Source: Lonicera japonica (taxonomy: Eukaryota > Streptophyta > Magnoliopsida > Dipsacales > Caprifoliaceae). From it: 64,000 bases of DNA. The position numbers and the translations under genes were made by a program. The stretch spans positions 29,877,736-29,941,735 of the forward strand of contig CM038469.1 of assembly GCA_021464415.1 (NCBI GenBank). The letters run 5' to 3'. This document shows positions 46,301-57,699 of this stretch, in pieces. The notes below the pieces were generated by a model that was not told the origin of the DNA, ran no database searches, and saw only the letters and a list, made by a program, of their open reading frames with translations. How positions within the stretch are numbered: the first letter of the stretch is position 1; each line of letters starts with the position of its first letter.

Positions 46301-49300
46301 AGGGATTTTCTTTTGACTTGTTGCATGTGTTAAGATTAATGTTCGGCATGTGATATATTTTGACATTTAGACCTCTAGATGGTATATGTGCTTTGCAGCT
46401 TTTTTTTAATTTTGTCTTGATACTACCCTTCAATTATCAATTTACCCTGCTCCCTTTATATTTGAGTTCAGTTTGACTATCTCAAGAGCTTGGAAATTGA
46501 GGAGAAAATTAACAAGATTAGATGGTGCCAGACTGCTAATAGTGCCCTGTTTCTGCTCTCCACAAATGATAAAACCATCAAATTTTGGAAGGTGGGGAAA
46601 CATATATTTTCTTGAATTGAGTTTTATCACATTTCAAGTTTTGAGATTGTTTTTCTTCATTATCTACCTGGCTTAATCATGTCAAAATAAATTGCTTTTC
46701 AACAAAATTCTTGGTAAAGTACATTTTAATGTGCGAGACTTGTAATACCTGTTTAGTATTTAAGAAATTTTGGCTGCATGCCTGAAAATTTTCAGTCGTA
46801 CTGGAGACATGCTAGAAATAAACAAAAAAAAAGAAGTGGAAATTGAGAAAATTTTCCATATAAGCTGGTTAGAATTTTAATAATCAAGAAAAGGGGCATT
46901 TTATTTAGACGAAAGCTTTGAATTTCTTTGGAAGACTTTACACCATTAAGGGACGTGAGACTATGACAATTTTGTTGTCTTGTTAAAACTGAGTGGGGGA
47001 ATACTTCTACTATATTCCTCCAAAAAATCTAGACACACAAAAGATAACATGTTTTTAATTGCTAACTATGATGTTTTATTGATTTGATTAATCTGGTAAT
47101 ATGATAGGATCCTAGTATTATTTGATCAAGTCATACCAATGAGGTCTGTTTGTATTAAAAGGTACCTTTTGGGTGTTACCACATGCTTATTCTGCTGCTA
47201 CTCCTTTCGATGACATCATTCTCTATGTGGTTCGCTGATCTGTTTGATAGTTGGTGCACTCATAGTTGTCAAAAGCGCGCCTAGGCTCCAGGCGCCTCCA
47301 GGCGCAGAAGTGGGGAGTCGCTTACTACTAGGCGCATCCCATTTGAAAAGGCGAGGGCTTTTTGCGCCTAGGCTCCAGGCTCCAGGAGCATCAAGGCGTG
47401 GATTTTTGAAGCTAGGCGTTTTTTTTTTCTTTTTAATGTTTTGACTTTATTTTTTTGGATCTAAACGGAGCCATTTCGTTTATTGGGAACTTCCACTGAA
47501 ACAAGACGTAAAAAACCCTAAATCCCTACTACTCACCTTAGTTTCACGCCGTCTCACACTCTCACTCACACTTCTCTTGCTCGTTCCGTCGTTCACCCCG
47601 TCGTTCAGTCGATCGTTTCACGCCGATCTTCTTCTTCTTCTTCCTTCTCCTGTTCTTCGTTCTTCTGTCGCTGCTATTTTTTTTTTCTTTCTTCTTTTTC
47701 TTTTCCTCAGAAGAATTAATTTATGCAGCTCACGTTGTTTTGCCCTTTTCTACACCCTCACCTCACATATTTCTGCTCACGTGGTATGATATGTCCCTTT
47801 TTTATAGATAAGTGATATAGATAATTTGTTATATATATATATTTTCCAGAATTATTAAATTATAAATAATATATATATATATTTTCCAGAATTATATTTT
47901 TTTCATAATTATTAAATTATAATAATATATATCCATATATATTCCAGAATTATTAAATTATAAATAATATATATACATTTTCCAGAATTATATTTTTTTC
48001 CAGAATTATTAAATTATAAAAAATATATATATATTACAGAATTATTAAATTATAAATGATATAATGTTTCTTATTTAGATTTTAATTTGATGACTTATTT
48101 AGCTCTAGATTGTATGACATTAGAGTAGGTGGTGCAAATTATGAGTAGAATAATATATTTTAAGTTTTTGCATAAGGGTGCGCCTTACTTCGAAAAGGCG
48201 CGCGCCTGCGCCTTGCGCCTAGGCTCCAGGGACTTCGGCGCCTTGGTGCGCCTTGAGCTTTTGACAACTATGGGTGCACTGGAAGTCCTAGTTTTCTCCC
48301 ATCTTCTCCATTTTCTTGGTAACTGAAAAGATTAGGTTGCGCATGCTCTTACGAATAATTTTCTTTTGATGTAGGACAATTTATCTATTGCATATGGTTT
48401 GTTTAAAGGAACTCCACCCCCCCTCCCCACCAAAACAATGAAACAATAAATAAATTAATAGAAGTAAAGAATGAAAAAAAAATTGCAAGGGGATTTATTG
48501 GGTTCTGTGTCATCAATATCCTCTTTTGACTGGTTATCTGTTTATTTTTCCCAAATCGTGTTTGCTGTGTGGCTTTTGTTGCCCAATATTCTGTATTTTT
48601 TCACATAAATGATATACATCTTATTGTTCTGGAAACATGTGTTGTCACCACACGAACTAGTAAGGTACATTTTTGCTGCTGCAAATGTCAGCCATTTGGG
48701 CAACGAATGGTTGAACCACATGATGCCTTTATTACTTACGCATATTGCTCACGCTTCTAATGGTACTTGGACCAGGTCCAAGAGAAGAAGGTCAAGAAAG
48801 TATGTGAAATGAATGTGGACCATCCAAAATCTTTCGGAAACGGCACAATTGGTGGTTCAAGTGTATCGGCAAACTCCAAAAGGCATGTTGTAAATGGAGG
48901 ATGCATCGACAAACCTTTCAATTATTCAAGCAATGAACTTCAATCTCCACCAGGGGGAATTTCATCCATACGTTTACCCGTGGTAGTTGTACTCAGCTTT
49001 ATTATTCTCTCTCGCTCTCTCCCTCCCCCCCCTTCTCTTTCTTCTTTTCTCTGGCAGAAATTATGCTTTGGAATTAAACACTCGGTTAGCTTCAAGTTGA
49101 CCAAGAATATTAGTTTGTGATTTAGAAGAACTGTAGTTTAGTTATGTCGCTGATTCTTCTGTATTTTGGACTTATGGATTCTGGACTAATCTAGGGACTT
49201 GTTCTGATTGCTTTATATGGCACTAATGTTTGTTCCACTTTTGATACTTAGGTAACAAGTCTAGAGACAAGCCTTGTGGCTAGATGTCGAAGAATTTACG

Positions 49301-50230
49301 CTCATGCCCATGACTATCATATTAATTCTATCTCGAATAACAGGTCAACTCACGTCTTCTATGAATACATGTTGATTTGTGTTATGTATTTTTCGTCTGT
49401 TCTTGTATGTCTGTCTTCTCTTCAGCTTTTACATACAGGTGAATGTTTACTGTACCTCTTGAATTTAAAAGACGAAAGGGAGAGTAGTGAAAAAGGGGGA
49501 GGTGAGAGAAGAGAAGAATAGAGAATCCTCTAGATTTAAAGACAGTGGAAGGAAATAAAGAATTATTCCGTGTTTATCTTTTTGTTTGTTTTGTTTTCTG
49601 TGTGGATTTTTTTTTCGTTTTGTTGATGTTGTTGTGTGGGGGCTGTGCGGGGCCGGGGGGGATGCAGCTCTCCTACTTATATTAGTTAAACTAAAGTTGT
49701 CTATTCTGTTTTGTGTCAGTTAACCTTAAGTTAGTGTTCAATTAAACCTCAAGAAACTTCAAACTTCCTGAACACATCTTATTCAATACATTAACACACG
49801 AGGCCGCAATTCCATTGCTAAGACATATTATAAACTAATTTTACAAACTATGTGCATACAGATCCTTGTTGTTTTTATTCCCTCTTTCCTTTACTACTAG
49901 TAGTTTACCCCACATGTGATGTCTTTGCGACTTGCATATTGGGTAGGCGAAGGAAAATTTTAGAAGGATGATAAGTGGCCAGTGGGTTAAGCACAATTTC
50001 ATCTTGCTACCGGCAAGGGTTTGAATCCAGTTGCTTGCACTATATACCCTTTTTCTTTTTGAAAAAGAAGACTGCAGGGGGGGGGGGGGACTGGAAATTC
50101 AAAAATGTGAGACAGCCTCAAAGTAAGTTGAAATAGGAGTTGGCTTTACATATCTTCTTGAGGGTCCTGTTGATTGGGGTGCTATAGTTTCATGTGTCTA
50201 TGCCTCTAGCATATTAAATCATCCTCTATG

Positions 50231-50277
<47 letters not shown>

Positions 50278-53200
50278 CTCAGAGGCTGTAAATCCTGAAT
50301 CTTTTCTGAAATTGCCTTGATGCGAGAAGTAGTTTCTGCACAAATGCATTTGCAAAAGCAGAACCTTTTGCTTAATCCAGCAGATTTGTTCTGAACATGC
50401 ATGGAGAATTGGTAGCTTTTGTAGTGGTGTTATAGATTTCTTTGTATATAAAAATGAGCTTCTTATGAAACTTTTTTTAGAGGGACCTTTTAAATTCCGA
50501 CTCTCTCATGCACTGCGTAGATGTGGCCTTTTTACTGATTGTTGGTTATACTCAAAAAGTCTTTGGCCTGAAAATGCACTCACCTCATGTGCTGGCAAAC
50601 TTATCAAAATGTAAACATTTAAACCATTGAGATGTCTTTTCGATTTGGTCTAGGAGTTATAGTCCTTGAAGATCATATTATGAGACTTCTGAAGTCATAA
50701 AGGATTATCTAGCCAGCATAAGATCGAGTTTCACCTCCTTTATGAGTATAAGCTTTTGATCTTACCTTGTAGAAGATTTTACCCGTTCAACTTTTGGTCA
50801 GCTTACACTATCATCACTTGCACTAAAACCAGTGTCTGAGAGTCATAATATAAGAGTAATTCATCATATCTAGTGGATTGACGAGGTACCGAATAACTGA
50901 GCTGGAGTTGTGAAAGGAGATTATATAACAAACATATTCTTCCTTTGATATCCTGGAAGGCTGGATTGATGCTTTTTATCCATCCTTGTCGGAGCTTATA
51001 CATGTGAAGATTCTACATCTTCATCTTGACTTTATTTTTCTGCTTATTGCACTTCCATTGAAGTAAAGGACTATACTCTTGGAGAACGCAAATTTAATCT
51101 CCTTTTTGCAAGCTTTATGATGTAAAGCTTCTTATTCTCTACGCATGGTATTTGCTTGTCATTCTCTAAAATTTGTTATTCTATAAGAATACTCTGTAGT
51201 AGTGGTGTGATTGCAATTTGCATGTTCAGGTGTAATACTGTTATCATTGTCGCTGTTTTCTTTGGTTGTGGGTTTATCTTTTGAGGCAGTTGAGAATCTA
51301 TAAGATCACCATGAAATCTTTCTTGCATATCATGTTCATTTTGGGTTTGCTGCCTAGTTATGTTTGATGAATTGCATCTTGTCTCATTTTTATTACATTT
51401 TATTGATCCATATTTCCTTTCCATTTTGTAGTGACGGTGAAACTTTTATATCTGCTGATGATCTGCGAATAAATCTTTGGAACTTGGATATTAGCAATCA
51501 AAGTTTCAATATCGTTGATGTGAAGCCTACAAACATGGAGGATCTGACTGGTAGAAATCTCAGAATCTGAAATTGGTTGTGTGCCTGAGATGATTATTTT
51601 GAATTTTAATTGGAATGATTGTTGAAAAATTAAAACATGCATAACTAACTTCAAAAAATGTAGTATAGAGCATTTCTTCTTAATAAGTAAGGGTGTGCAC
51701 GGGTAGGTCAACTGACCCATTAGGCGTCTTTTCCGACCGAATCAACATCTTCGGTCCTGCCCAAAATGAGACCAATGGCTGAATCGAAATAGGTAAAGAC
51801 TGACGGTTTCGGTCTCAATTCGGTTTTGGTTTCAACAATGAGATTGAGAGAGACAAGAAGCTCCATTGAGTATGTAGTGAAAATTATTTGCCGGAATGAA
51901 AATTACTCGCCGGAGGAAAAACCATTAATGCGGCTACTATCCTATCGTCCTTGAAACAAGATAGTTGGATGAGCAAAAGTAGAGAGAGGTATTTGGATGA
52001 GAGAGAGATTGAATATACACAGATGAGAGAGAAATCTATGTGAGAGAGTTTGTAAAAAGGGCAAGGATGAAAGAGAAGATGTAAATTGGAAATGAGAAAG
52101 GACGAAGTGAGAGATATTTAGGGAGCACTAACAGCCGTTGTTTGCTTTTGGTATTGAGTTAAGAGAATGGAGAGGATAAAAGAGAGTACAGCTGTAACCT
52201 ATTACCACTTTTTAGGCATTTTCAAATTTTAAATGGGTAGTCTTTGGTTACATGTAGGTTAATTATTGGCATGAAAGACAATTACTTTGTATATAAAAAG
52301 CTTAACAAGAAGATCGGTCGATTCGGTCCCACTCAGTTTTCAACTTTCTTGGACCAAGGACCGAACTGAATCTATTCAGTTTACAACTAAGCAGACTGGA
52401 CCGAACCGAGAGTAGAAAAAAGACCACAAAACCTGGCGGTCCGGTTTGTTTTTGCCACACCCCTAATAATAAGTATGTTGCCCTATACTCAGTCATCCCC
52501 ACATTATGAGTTTTTTTTTTTTTTTCTTTCTTAATTTGGTATTGTGTATTTGGGAGGATTAATCATGTTCTCAAAGAGGCTTGAATATCTTGATTTATAA
52601 AAGAATTTTGAAAAAAAAAAGAAAAGGTTTGCTCTCTTCTATATGAGAAAAAAAGGCATGTTAATATGTTATAATGAGATAGGATATCACCCTATTGAGT
52701 TTACTCTTGCAGAGGTGATAACTTCGGCGGAATTTCACCCTTCACATTGTAATATGTTGGCATATAGTAGCTCAAAAGGATTAATCAGGCTTCTTGATTT
52801 GCGGCAATCAGCTTTGTGTGATACCCACAGTAAATTGTAAGTGGATTTTGATTTTTTCTGATTACTTGAGTAATTTTGTCGTAATAACAGTACATTCTTT
52901 AGAAAAATAAAAAATCTGGTTTTGCAATAAACTTAATAAATGCTCATAATCGCTACAGGTTTGAAGAACATGAGGCTCCTGGTTCCAGATCTTTTTTCAC
53001 AGATATAATTGCATCAATTTCAGATATTAAATTTTCCAAGGATGGAAGGCATATACTAAGTCGTGATTATATGACACTTAAGGTATCTGTTTTTGGCATT
53101 TGCTATTTATCGATCTATATACGTCAGGGAAGGTTCAACTTACACTGGTGTAAGATTAAGAAGTTTGACACCCATCCATAACTTTTTCTTAGACTCATAA

Positions 53201-56157
53201 TTTATCAATTCCACCTTCGGATGAGCTATTTTTGTCTTGTTTATCATAGATACAAAGTTTCAAATCAATCTGATATTTGTAATCATATAATCACTATACT
53301 TACTTTTACTAAATTTTTGTAAGGTTCATAATTCAATATATAACATGATTATGACGAGGGACTTGCGCATCTCCGATTAGTTTAATTTTTTGCATGCATC
53401 TTTGAGATATTATAATTAACTAATTTGCATATGGATGTTGAAGTAGAAGCAATAGAATATGTTGCAATTTTCTTGTATATGTGTAAAAGTGTAAAAGAAG
53501 CAAATGGATTGCTGCATACTGCATTTGATTATTCCAAGAAGAGCTAAAGATATTCTGTTAAAATAAAATAGTAGTATTTTAATAATAATGTTAAAGAATA
53601 CTATAGTAAATAGGTGGAAACGTGAGAAGGTGGGGGAGTTTATTAACGATTATCTTATCAATGGTTAAGAACAATTCCACCTTCGTCAAATCTGATTGCT
53701 TGCACTGTGGGTTTCTGAGGGAAAAAAAGCACAAAGAAGCTTGCTAGAATGGTTAAATAAATATTTTTTTTGATTCCGCTCATGATTTTGCTTTATACAT
53801 TTTGTAGCTGTGGGACATAAATATGGATTCTGGGCCAGTTGCAACTTTCCAGGTTCATGACTATTTGAGACCTAAGGTGACAATTTTATTTAATGAAGCA
53901 TTTCTGTTGAGTATTGATAATCTTAAATGGACTTGTGCAGCTTCGATTAAAACCTATTACACAGAATTATTTTAACTCTTTGATCTCAATCAGTTGTGTG
54001 ATTTATATGAAAATGATTCTATCTTCGACAAGTTCGAGTGTTGTCTGAGTGGAGATGGACTTCGGGTGGCCACCGGTTCCTATAGGTCTGATTTTGTCAC
54101 TTTCTTGATCCTCAAAGACCCACTTGATTCGAATGAATTGTTTTTCCACCTGTTCTGGGTATATATATATATATTATTTATTTACCCGGAATAGTTGAAA
54201 ATGTGTTTAATCTCTTTTGTGTTTTTTTTACTTTGCCCCCTATTCTTAAGACGCAATTAGACTTACTCCTTGTTTTCATAATCATTAGAATTCGTCTCCC
54301 TGCATGTGGGGGAATCTCAATGAATTGCAAAAAAATGGGTCCAATGTCTCACTTTAACGTTATCATTTGAGTTAACCCCGCTTTTTTATATAATTCTTTG
54401 AGATTCCTCTGCATGTAAAGGGAGAAGTCTAACTCTAACATCATGAAAACCGGGGTCTAATTTTCATACAAAATGGGGGCAAAGTTATATATATAAAAAA
54501 AGGGCCTATCTCTTTTTTAAATAGGTGAAAAATTTTCTAATGCAATAATTTTTGTGTGAACCAGCAATCTGTTTCGCGTGTTTGGTTGCTCTGAGGGCAG
54601 CACAGAAGCAACAACATTGGAAGCCACCAAAAACCCCACGAGGTATGTCTGTATAAATCTATACAAGAATGCCTTACTTGAATACTATTCAACTTGAGTG
54701 TTTGGCACTTTTGATCAAATAAAATATTATGATGGAATTTTCAGAATACGAGGATTGGTTTGATTAAAAAAAACAAAGTTGGAAAATGATTGAAAACACT
54801 GCTAACTTTTAAAAAAAGCTTGGAAGAAGACAGGTGCAATTTGGTGAGATGTTTTATTGCTTTTTTGGTTTATCCATGGAATCCAATTATTTGGAGGATG
54901 GGTAGAAAAATTTCCCATGAAAAATAGGAAAAATAGAGAACATCTCACCAAATCTCTTTTTCCAACTTCCCATAAACTTAATTGTTTTTCCAATTTTATT
55001 TATTTATTTATTAAATTTTTTTATGAAACCGGCCCTAATTGTTGGTTGTATGATAATGCAATTGAATTATTGTTAATTTTTTTCATGGCTTGTATAATTA
55101 GGCGACAAGTGCAAACCCCATCCAAGCCTTCAAGATCCCTTGTATCTCTTCCTCGTGTTGTCAGGCGAGGTATGGTTTTCAGCTTTGTAATATGTCGATT
55201 CATGAATATTTTAATTTTACGTCTTACTAGGTTTCAAAACAATATGGATAATATTAATTTGAAAATATAGGGTGTGTTTGATTGCGAAGTTGGAAAATGA
55301 GTGTTAAAACAACTAATTCTTATGAGTTGAAAAATGAGATGTTGATTTAGTGAGATGTTCTATTAGTTTTTGGGTTTTCCATGGAGGCAAAATCGGAAAA
55401 ATAAAGACTATATCGTGAACATTTCACCAAATGATTCATCTCCTTTTACAACTTCTCATGAAATTTAGTCTTTCGTCTCATATGAATAAGTACCACTTTG
55501 GCTTTGGTCCTTTTTAAGAAAACACTAATTTCAACCTCGTCATTCTGATATGTTCAATAATACAGCTCCGTTTTTATCATGAGATTTGGTACATTGTTTA
55601 CGTCCTAGTGGAAATGAATCAATGAGATATCCCAAAAAGGAAAGTGAGAGTATCAGTTGACGGAGGGATTAATTGTTTTTCCAACCATTTTTTGAACTTT
55701 GTAATCAAAAGAATTTTTTTTGGAAAAAACTATTGATTTTTACAAATAGTTGGGAAAAAAAATAGATGATTGATTCGGTGAAATATTATACATCTTTTCT
55801 TCTTTTTCATGGAAAAACTTAGTTACCTACTGCCCAAAGAATTTTTATTCAATGGAAAACCAAAACAGTAATATAACATCTCGCCTGATCACTCACTAAT
55901 TTGTCCAACTTTTCATACAACTTGAATGCTTTTCCTATCATTTTCCAGCTTTACGACCTTCAATTTGAAATTTATATTACTTTCTATATATAGGAGTTTT
56001 TCATTTTTTCCATTTTAAAGGCGCAGATAACTCTGGAGCTGAAACAAACGGAAATTCATTTGATTTCACAACAAAGTTGCTCCATCTGGCGTGGCACCCG
56101 ACCGAGAACTCAATCGCGTGTGCTGCTTCAAACAGCTTGTACATGTACTACGCGTGA
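31388..56157 (+). CDS. PP2A-B55: Protein phosphatase 2A 55 kDa regulatory subunit B (B55), complete, 14 coding exons
   Basis: WD40 propeller subunit that binds the PP2A scaffold/catalytic dimer and selects phosphoprotein substrates. Exons: 31388-31505, 45055-45158, 45416-45514, 46472-46591, 48776-48982, 49252-49343, 51432-51550, 52713-52836, 52959-53082, 53808-53876, 53994-54085, 54565-54642, 55102-55169, 56021-56157. All introns are GT-AG, phases agree, and the sum is 1551 nt (516 residues plus TGA), the size of plant B55 proteins. Family signatures: [15 protein letters not shown] (residues 107-121) and [10 protein letters not shown] (235-244); WD segments such as [40 protein letters not shown] and [21 protein letters not shown]-terminus NSLYMYYA. 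The start MDSSGDEV is chosen for fit to the family; an in-frame ATG at 31325 would add 21 residues. No stop or frame break. Alpha/beta orthology is not resolved. Confidence 0.95.
32860..33118 (+). mobile_element. Degraded TRIM (miniature LTR retrotransposon) relic
   Basis: GAAATAACA followed by TGGTATTAGAGC (primer binding site like that of initiator Met tRNA, one mismatch), then AAGGTCTTGGGTTCAAATC, and at the far end GAGGGGAGTA as a polypurine tract. The layout equals the better preserved TRIM at 44415-44736. The LTRs are no longer clearly alignable. Confidence 0.5.
34512..36117 (+). mobile_element. 5'-truncated L1-type LINE with 18-bp target duplication
   Basis: AATATCATGCTTAACACC occurs at 34494-34511 and again at 36118-36135; its first two A could equally belong to the poly(A) run (36109-36119). 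The element keeps only the 3' part of ORF2: an open frame of more than 480 codons with [33 protein letters not shown], a long linker, then the zf-RVT region with [20 protein letters not shown] and a stop at 35977. The frame is open from the truncation point without a Met, so it is not an independent gene. The catalytic RT part and endonuclease are missing. The intact frame and perfect duplication suggest a young insertion. Confidence 0.9.
38216..38371 (-). repeat. 3' LTR of the copia element
   Basis: 156 bp with TG...CA ends, preceded on the - strand by the GAGGGGGAG polypurine tract. 155 of 156 bases equal the other LTR. Confidence 0.95.
38379..42520 (-). pseudogene. Copia gag-pol, five disabling lesions
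   Basis: Read on the - strand. Gag starts at 42520 ([19 protein letters not shown]) and has [19 protein letters not shown]. The zinc knuckle [14 protein letters not shown] is at about 41710. The protease has [11 protein letters not shown] (about 41450). Integrase has [22 protein letters not shown] and SDVWGPSP (41060-40880) with a second catalytic Asp in SDNAKEY (about 40715). RT has [11 protein letters not shown] and the catalytic YVDD (about 39330). RNase H has [19 protein letters not shown] and [12 protein letters not shown], ending near 38379. Lesions: TAG at 41978-41980, a frame change near 40770, TGA at 40569-40571, TAG at 40272-40274 and TGA at 38760-38762. Confidence 0.9.
43120..43275 (-). 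repeat. 5' LTR of the copia element
   Basis: 156 bp with TG...CA ends. On the - strand it is followed directly by the primer binding site. It would carry the element promoter, pointing against the host gene. Confidence 0.95.
44415..44736 (+). mobile_element. TRIM element, 322 bp
   Basis: Two 74-bp terminal repeats, 44415-44488 and 44663-44736 (TGTTGAAGAGC...TTCCTAACA, three or so differences). A perfect initiator-Met primer site TGGTATCAGAGC lies at 44489-44500 and the polypurine tract GAGGGGGAG at 44654-44662. GCTCA on the left and ACTCA on the right fit a 5-bp duplication with one change. The paralogous empty site near 43995-44010 reads CACCACTCATAAAA without the element. No coding capacity; the internal GGTTCGAATCC is part of the TRIM, not a tRNA gene. 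Confidence 0.88.
45193..45343. mobile_element. Small MITE filling most of PP2A-B55 intron 2
   Basis: GGGTATGCCTATTAGCACTC on the left matches the reverse complement of the right end, GGGTAAGCCTAATAGCACTC; the arms extend about 45 bp. At 151 bp it makes up over half of the 257-bp intron. Confidence 0.7.
47261..48272. mobile_element. Non-autonomous hAT element, GC-rich ends, 8-bp target duplication
   Basis: Ends CATAGTTGTCAAAAGC and, in reverse complement, the same CATAGTTGTCAAAAGC. GGTGCACT is duplicated exactly at 47253-47260 and 48273-48280. Both subterminal regions are dense in AGGCGC/CCTAGGCTCCAGG words. The inside contains a CT-rich leader-like stretch (47520-47690) and an AT-rich tandem repeat. 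No transposase. Confidence 0.9.
47825..48065. repeat. AT-rich tandem repeat inside the hAT element
   Basis: Four to five copies of a unit with TTTTCCAGAATTAT, TAAATTATAAATAATATATA and a poly(TA) tract; spacing is irregular, about 45-65 bp. Confidence 0.75.
49962..50060 (+). mobile_element. SINE-like, tRNA-derived segment
   Basis: TGGCCAGTGGG (49977-49987) fits RNA polymerase III box A and GGTTTGAATCC (about 50028) fits box B with one change, at normal tRNA-like spacing. A T-rich/A-rich stretch follows. No clear target duplication, so the element limits are approximate. Confidence 0.42.
50233..50273. repeat. CT microsatellite, about 20 units
   Basis: An uninterrupted CT run in PP2A-B55 intron 6; probably variable in length. 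Confidence 0.95.
51688..52465. mobile_element. Non-autonomous hAT element in PP2A-B55 intron 7
   Basis: Left end TAAGGGTGTGCACGGGTAGG; right end in reverse complement TAGGGGTGTGGCAAAAACAA. TTAATAAG on the left and ATAATAAG on the right match at 7 of 8 bases. Subterminal sequences are rich in GGTCCGGTT/TTCGGTC words. No transposase. Confidence 0.78.
53083..53807 (+). other. PP2A-B55 intron 9 (725 bp)
   Basis: GTATCT donor and TTTTGTAG acceptor. AT-rich, no recognisable insertion. Confidence 0.8.
54231..54484. mobile_element. Tourist-like MITE in PP2A-B55 intron 11
   Basis: CTTTGCCCCCTATT and the reverse complement CTTTGCCCCCATTT are the ends, and TTA is duplicated at 54228-54230 and 54485-54487. 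The whole 254 bp folds into an imperfect hairpin (for example CTCCCTGCATGTGGGGGAAT against CTCCCTTTACATGCAGAGG). Confidence 0.82.
55170..56020 (+). other. PP2A-B55 intron 13 (851 bp) with MITE-like debris
   Basis: GTATGG donor and TTTTAAAG acceptor. GGTGTGTTTGATTGCGAAGT at 55271 and several TTTCCATGGA, CATTTCACCAAAT and TTCCAAC words are typical of degraded hairpin MITEs; similar words fill intron 12 (54643-55101). Limits cannot be set. Confidence 0.45.
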
Positions 56158-56900
56158 TGATAATCTCACCAAGATCGATTGTATATTAATCACCCGACAG
56201 CAAGGCTATTTTGATTACTTCTTGAAAATGTCGCTTTGCTTTGCTTGCCTTTTCTGCACTAACCATTATATGGAAAGCTGTATCAACCTCTTCCGGTGCT
56301 GTCGCGGAGTATTTTGGTCATAATCAGGTCAGCGTATGACAACATTTATTTCAGAGAAAATTGATGTGGTCTGTATCCTTTATTTTTCGGTTTTAGATTT
56401 AAAAATGTTATTTTAGCTCTCCTACAGAAGAATTGCTGATATAAGGATTTTTTATAGTAAATCTGAGGGAAGAAGCTGCTGTTGTGCATCAATCTCATTC
56501 GCCTTCGACTTTGTATTATTAAACGGGACGTTTTGAGGGCTTGTGAAATTTTTTTTAAGACCATTGTGTTATCTTCTGGTGTTCTAATTATCATTTTCTA
56601 TTCTTTCATGTGTTTATCTCGGCCATTGACAATTTTTTTGTAGGGTTTCACTCGAAAGTGATTTCTTCCTGATGGAGTGTAAATGTGAAGTTTTTGTAGA
56701 AGCTTTTAGATATTTGTTGTATCTTGGAAAGCACAGCACAGAGGAAAATGGAGATGGAAAGGGAAAATTTTGATTGTAGAGTATTTTGCATTTCCATCAC
56801 GTTTTCCTCTATACTTCGCAAGATTGAAATGCAGTGCTAGGGTTTGATGGAAATTTGCATCTCAAGAAAATGATTTTGAAGTTTATATCAATCCCTCCTT
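56158..56900 (+). other. PP2A-B55 3' untranslated region and downstream flank
   Basis: Follows the TGA at 56155-56157. No downstream gene. TTGTATATTAATCACC (56180) and several T-rich tracts occur, but no single polyadenylation signal can be chosen. 56901-57387 is featureless intergenic DNA. Confidence 0.5.
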
Positions 56901-57390
56901 TGCTCTTCACTGTCAAATTATCTACTTGTCTTTGTTTTTTCTAATCCCAATTAATCATTGTTCTTGGGTGAAATTTTGGGATGGGGATTTTCGTAGTTGC
57001 TGAAGTGATAAATTTTGACATTTGAAACAGAGATCTTAGCATTAAAACATATTTTATAGATATATTTTGCAATTTTTTTTTTGCATGGAAACTAAATATT
57101 AGGACAGGACGTTTCTGAGTTACATGAGAGAGTATTAGATTACAATGGAAATCGAGTTCGTTGGGAATTGGGTCTTCAAGTTGTACCACTGGGTTGTTTT
57201 ACATTGAAGCATTTTCATAATAAATGAAATCGCAGTTGGAAAAAATTAGTTCGGCTAAAAGTTGTAAAATCAAAATTAATTGTATGGCAGCAAGGGCAGT
57301 TAAACACTATTTAAATTGTCAATAAGCTTGTAACAAGAAGTACTGGCCGTCATGATATGATATATTTCAATGTTAAAATATGATCATTTA

Positions 57391-57696
57391 GGCTCTGTTT
57401 GATAGCAACATAGAAAATGAAAATAAAAACAACTAATTTGAATGAGAAGATGGAAAATAAGTTGAGGCACATGGTGAGATTATCTCCATCCCATACTCAT
57501 TTTTGTGAGTATATGCCCTCCATCCTTCTTTAATATTTTGTGGAAATTTTTTTTCCACCATAACCCAAAGAAAACTGTCATGGAAAAAAGCAAAACGCAA
57601 GAGTTAATCTCACCACATCTCTCAACTTATTTTCCATCTTCTCACCTAAATTAGTTATTTTTCTTTTCATTTTCCATGTTGCTATCAAATGGAGCC
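57391..57696. mobile_element. Tourist-like MITE, 306 bp
   Basis: GGCTCTGTTTGATAGCAACA and the reverse complement of the right end GGCTCCATTTGATAGCAACA start long arms that include AAAATGAAAATAAAAACAAC/TAATTT. TTA is duplicated at 57388-57390 and 57697-57699. Confidence 0.88.
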
Positions 57697-57699
57697 TTA

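Larger units (their letters stand above)
46592..48775 (+). other. PP2A-B55 intron 4 (2.2 kb)
   Basis: GTGGGG donor and ACCAG acceptor. Almost half is the hAT element at 47261-48272; the rest shows no feature. Confidence 0.85.
49344..51431 (+). other. PP2A-B55 intron 6 (2.1 kb)
   Basis: GTCAAC donor and TTTTGTAG acceptor. Holds the SINE-like segment, a 13-G run (50077-50089) and the CT microsatellite. Nothing else recognised. Confidence 0.8.
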
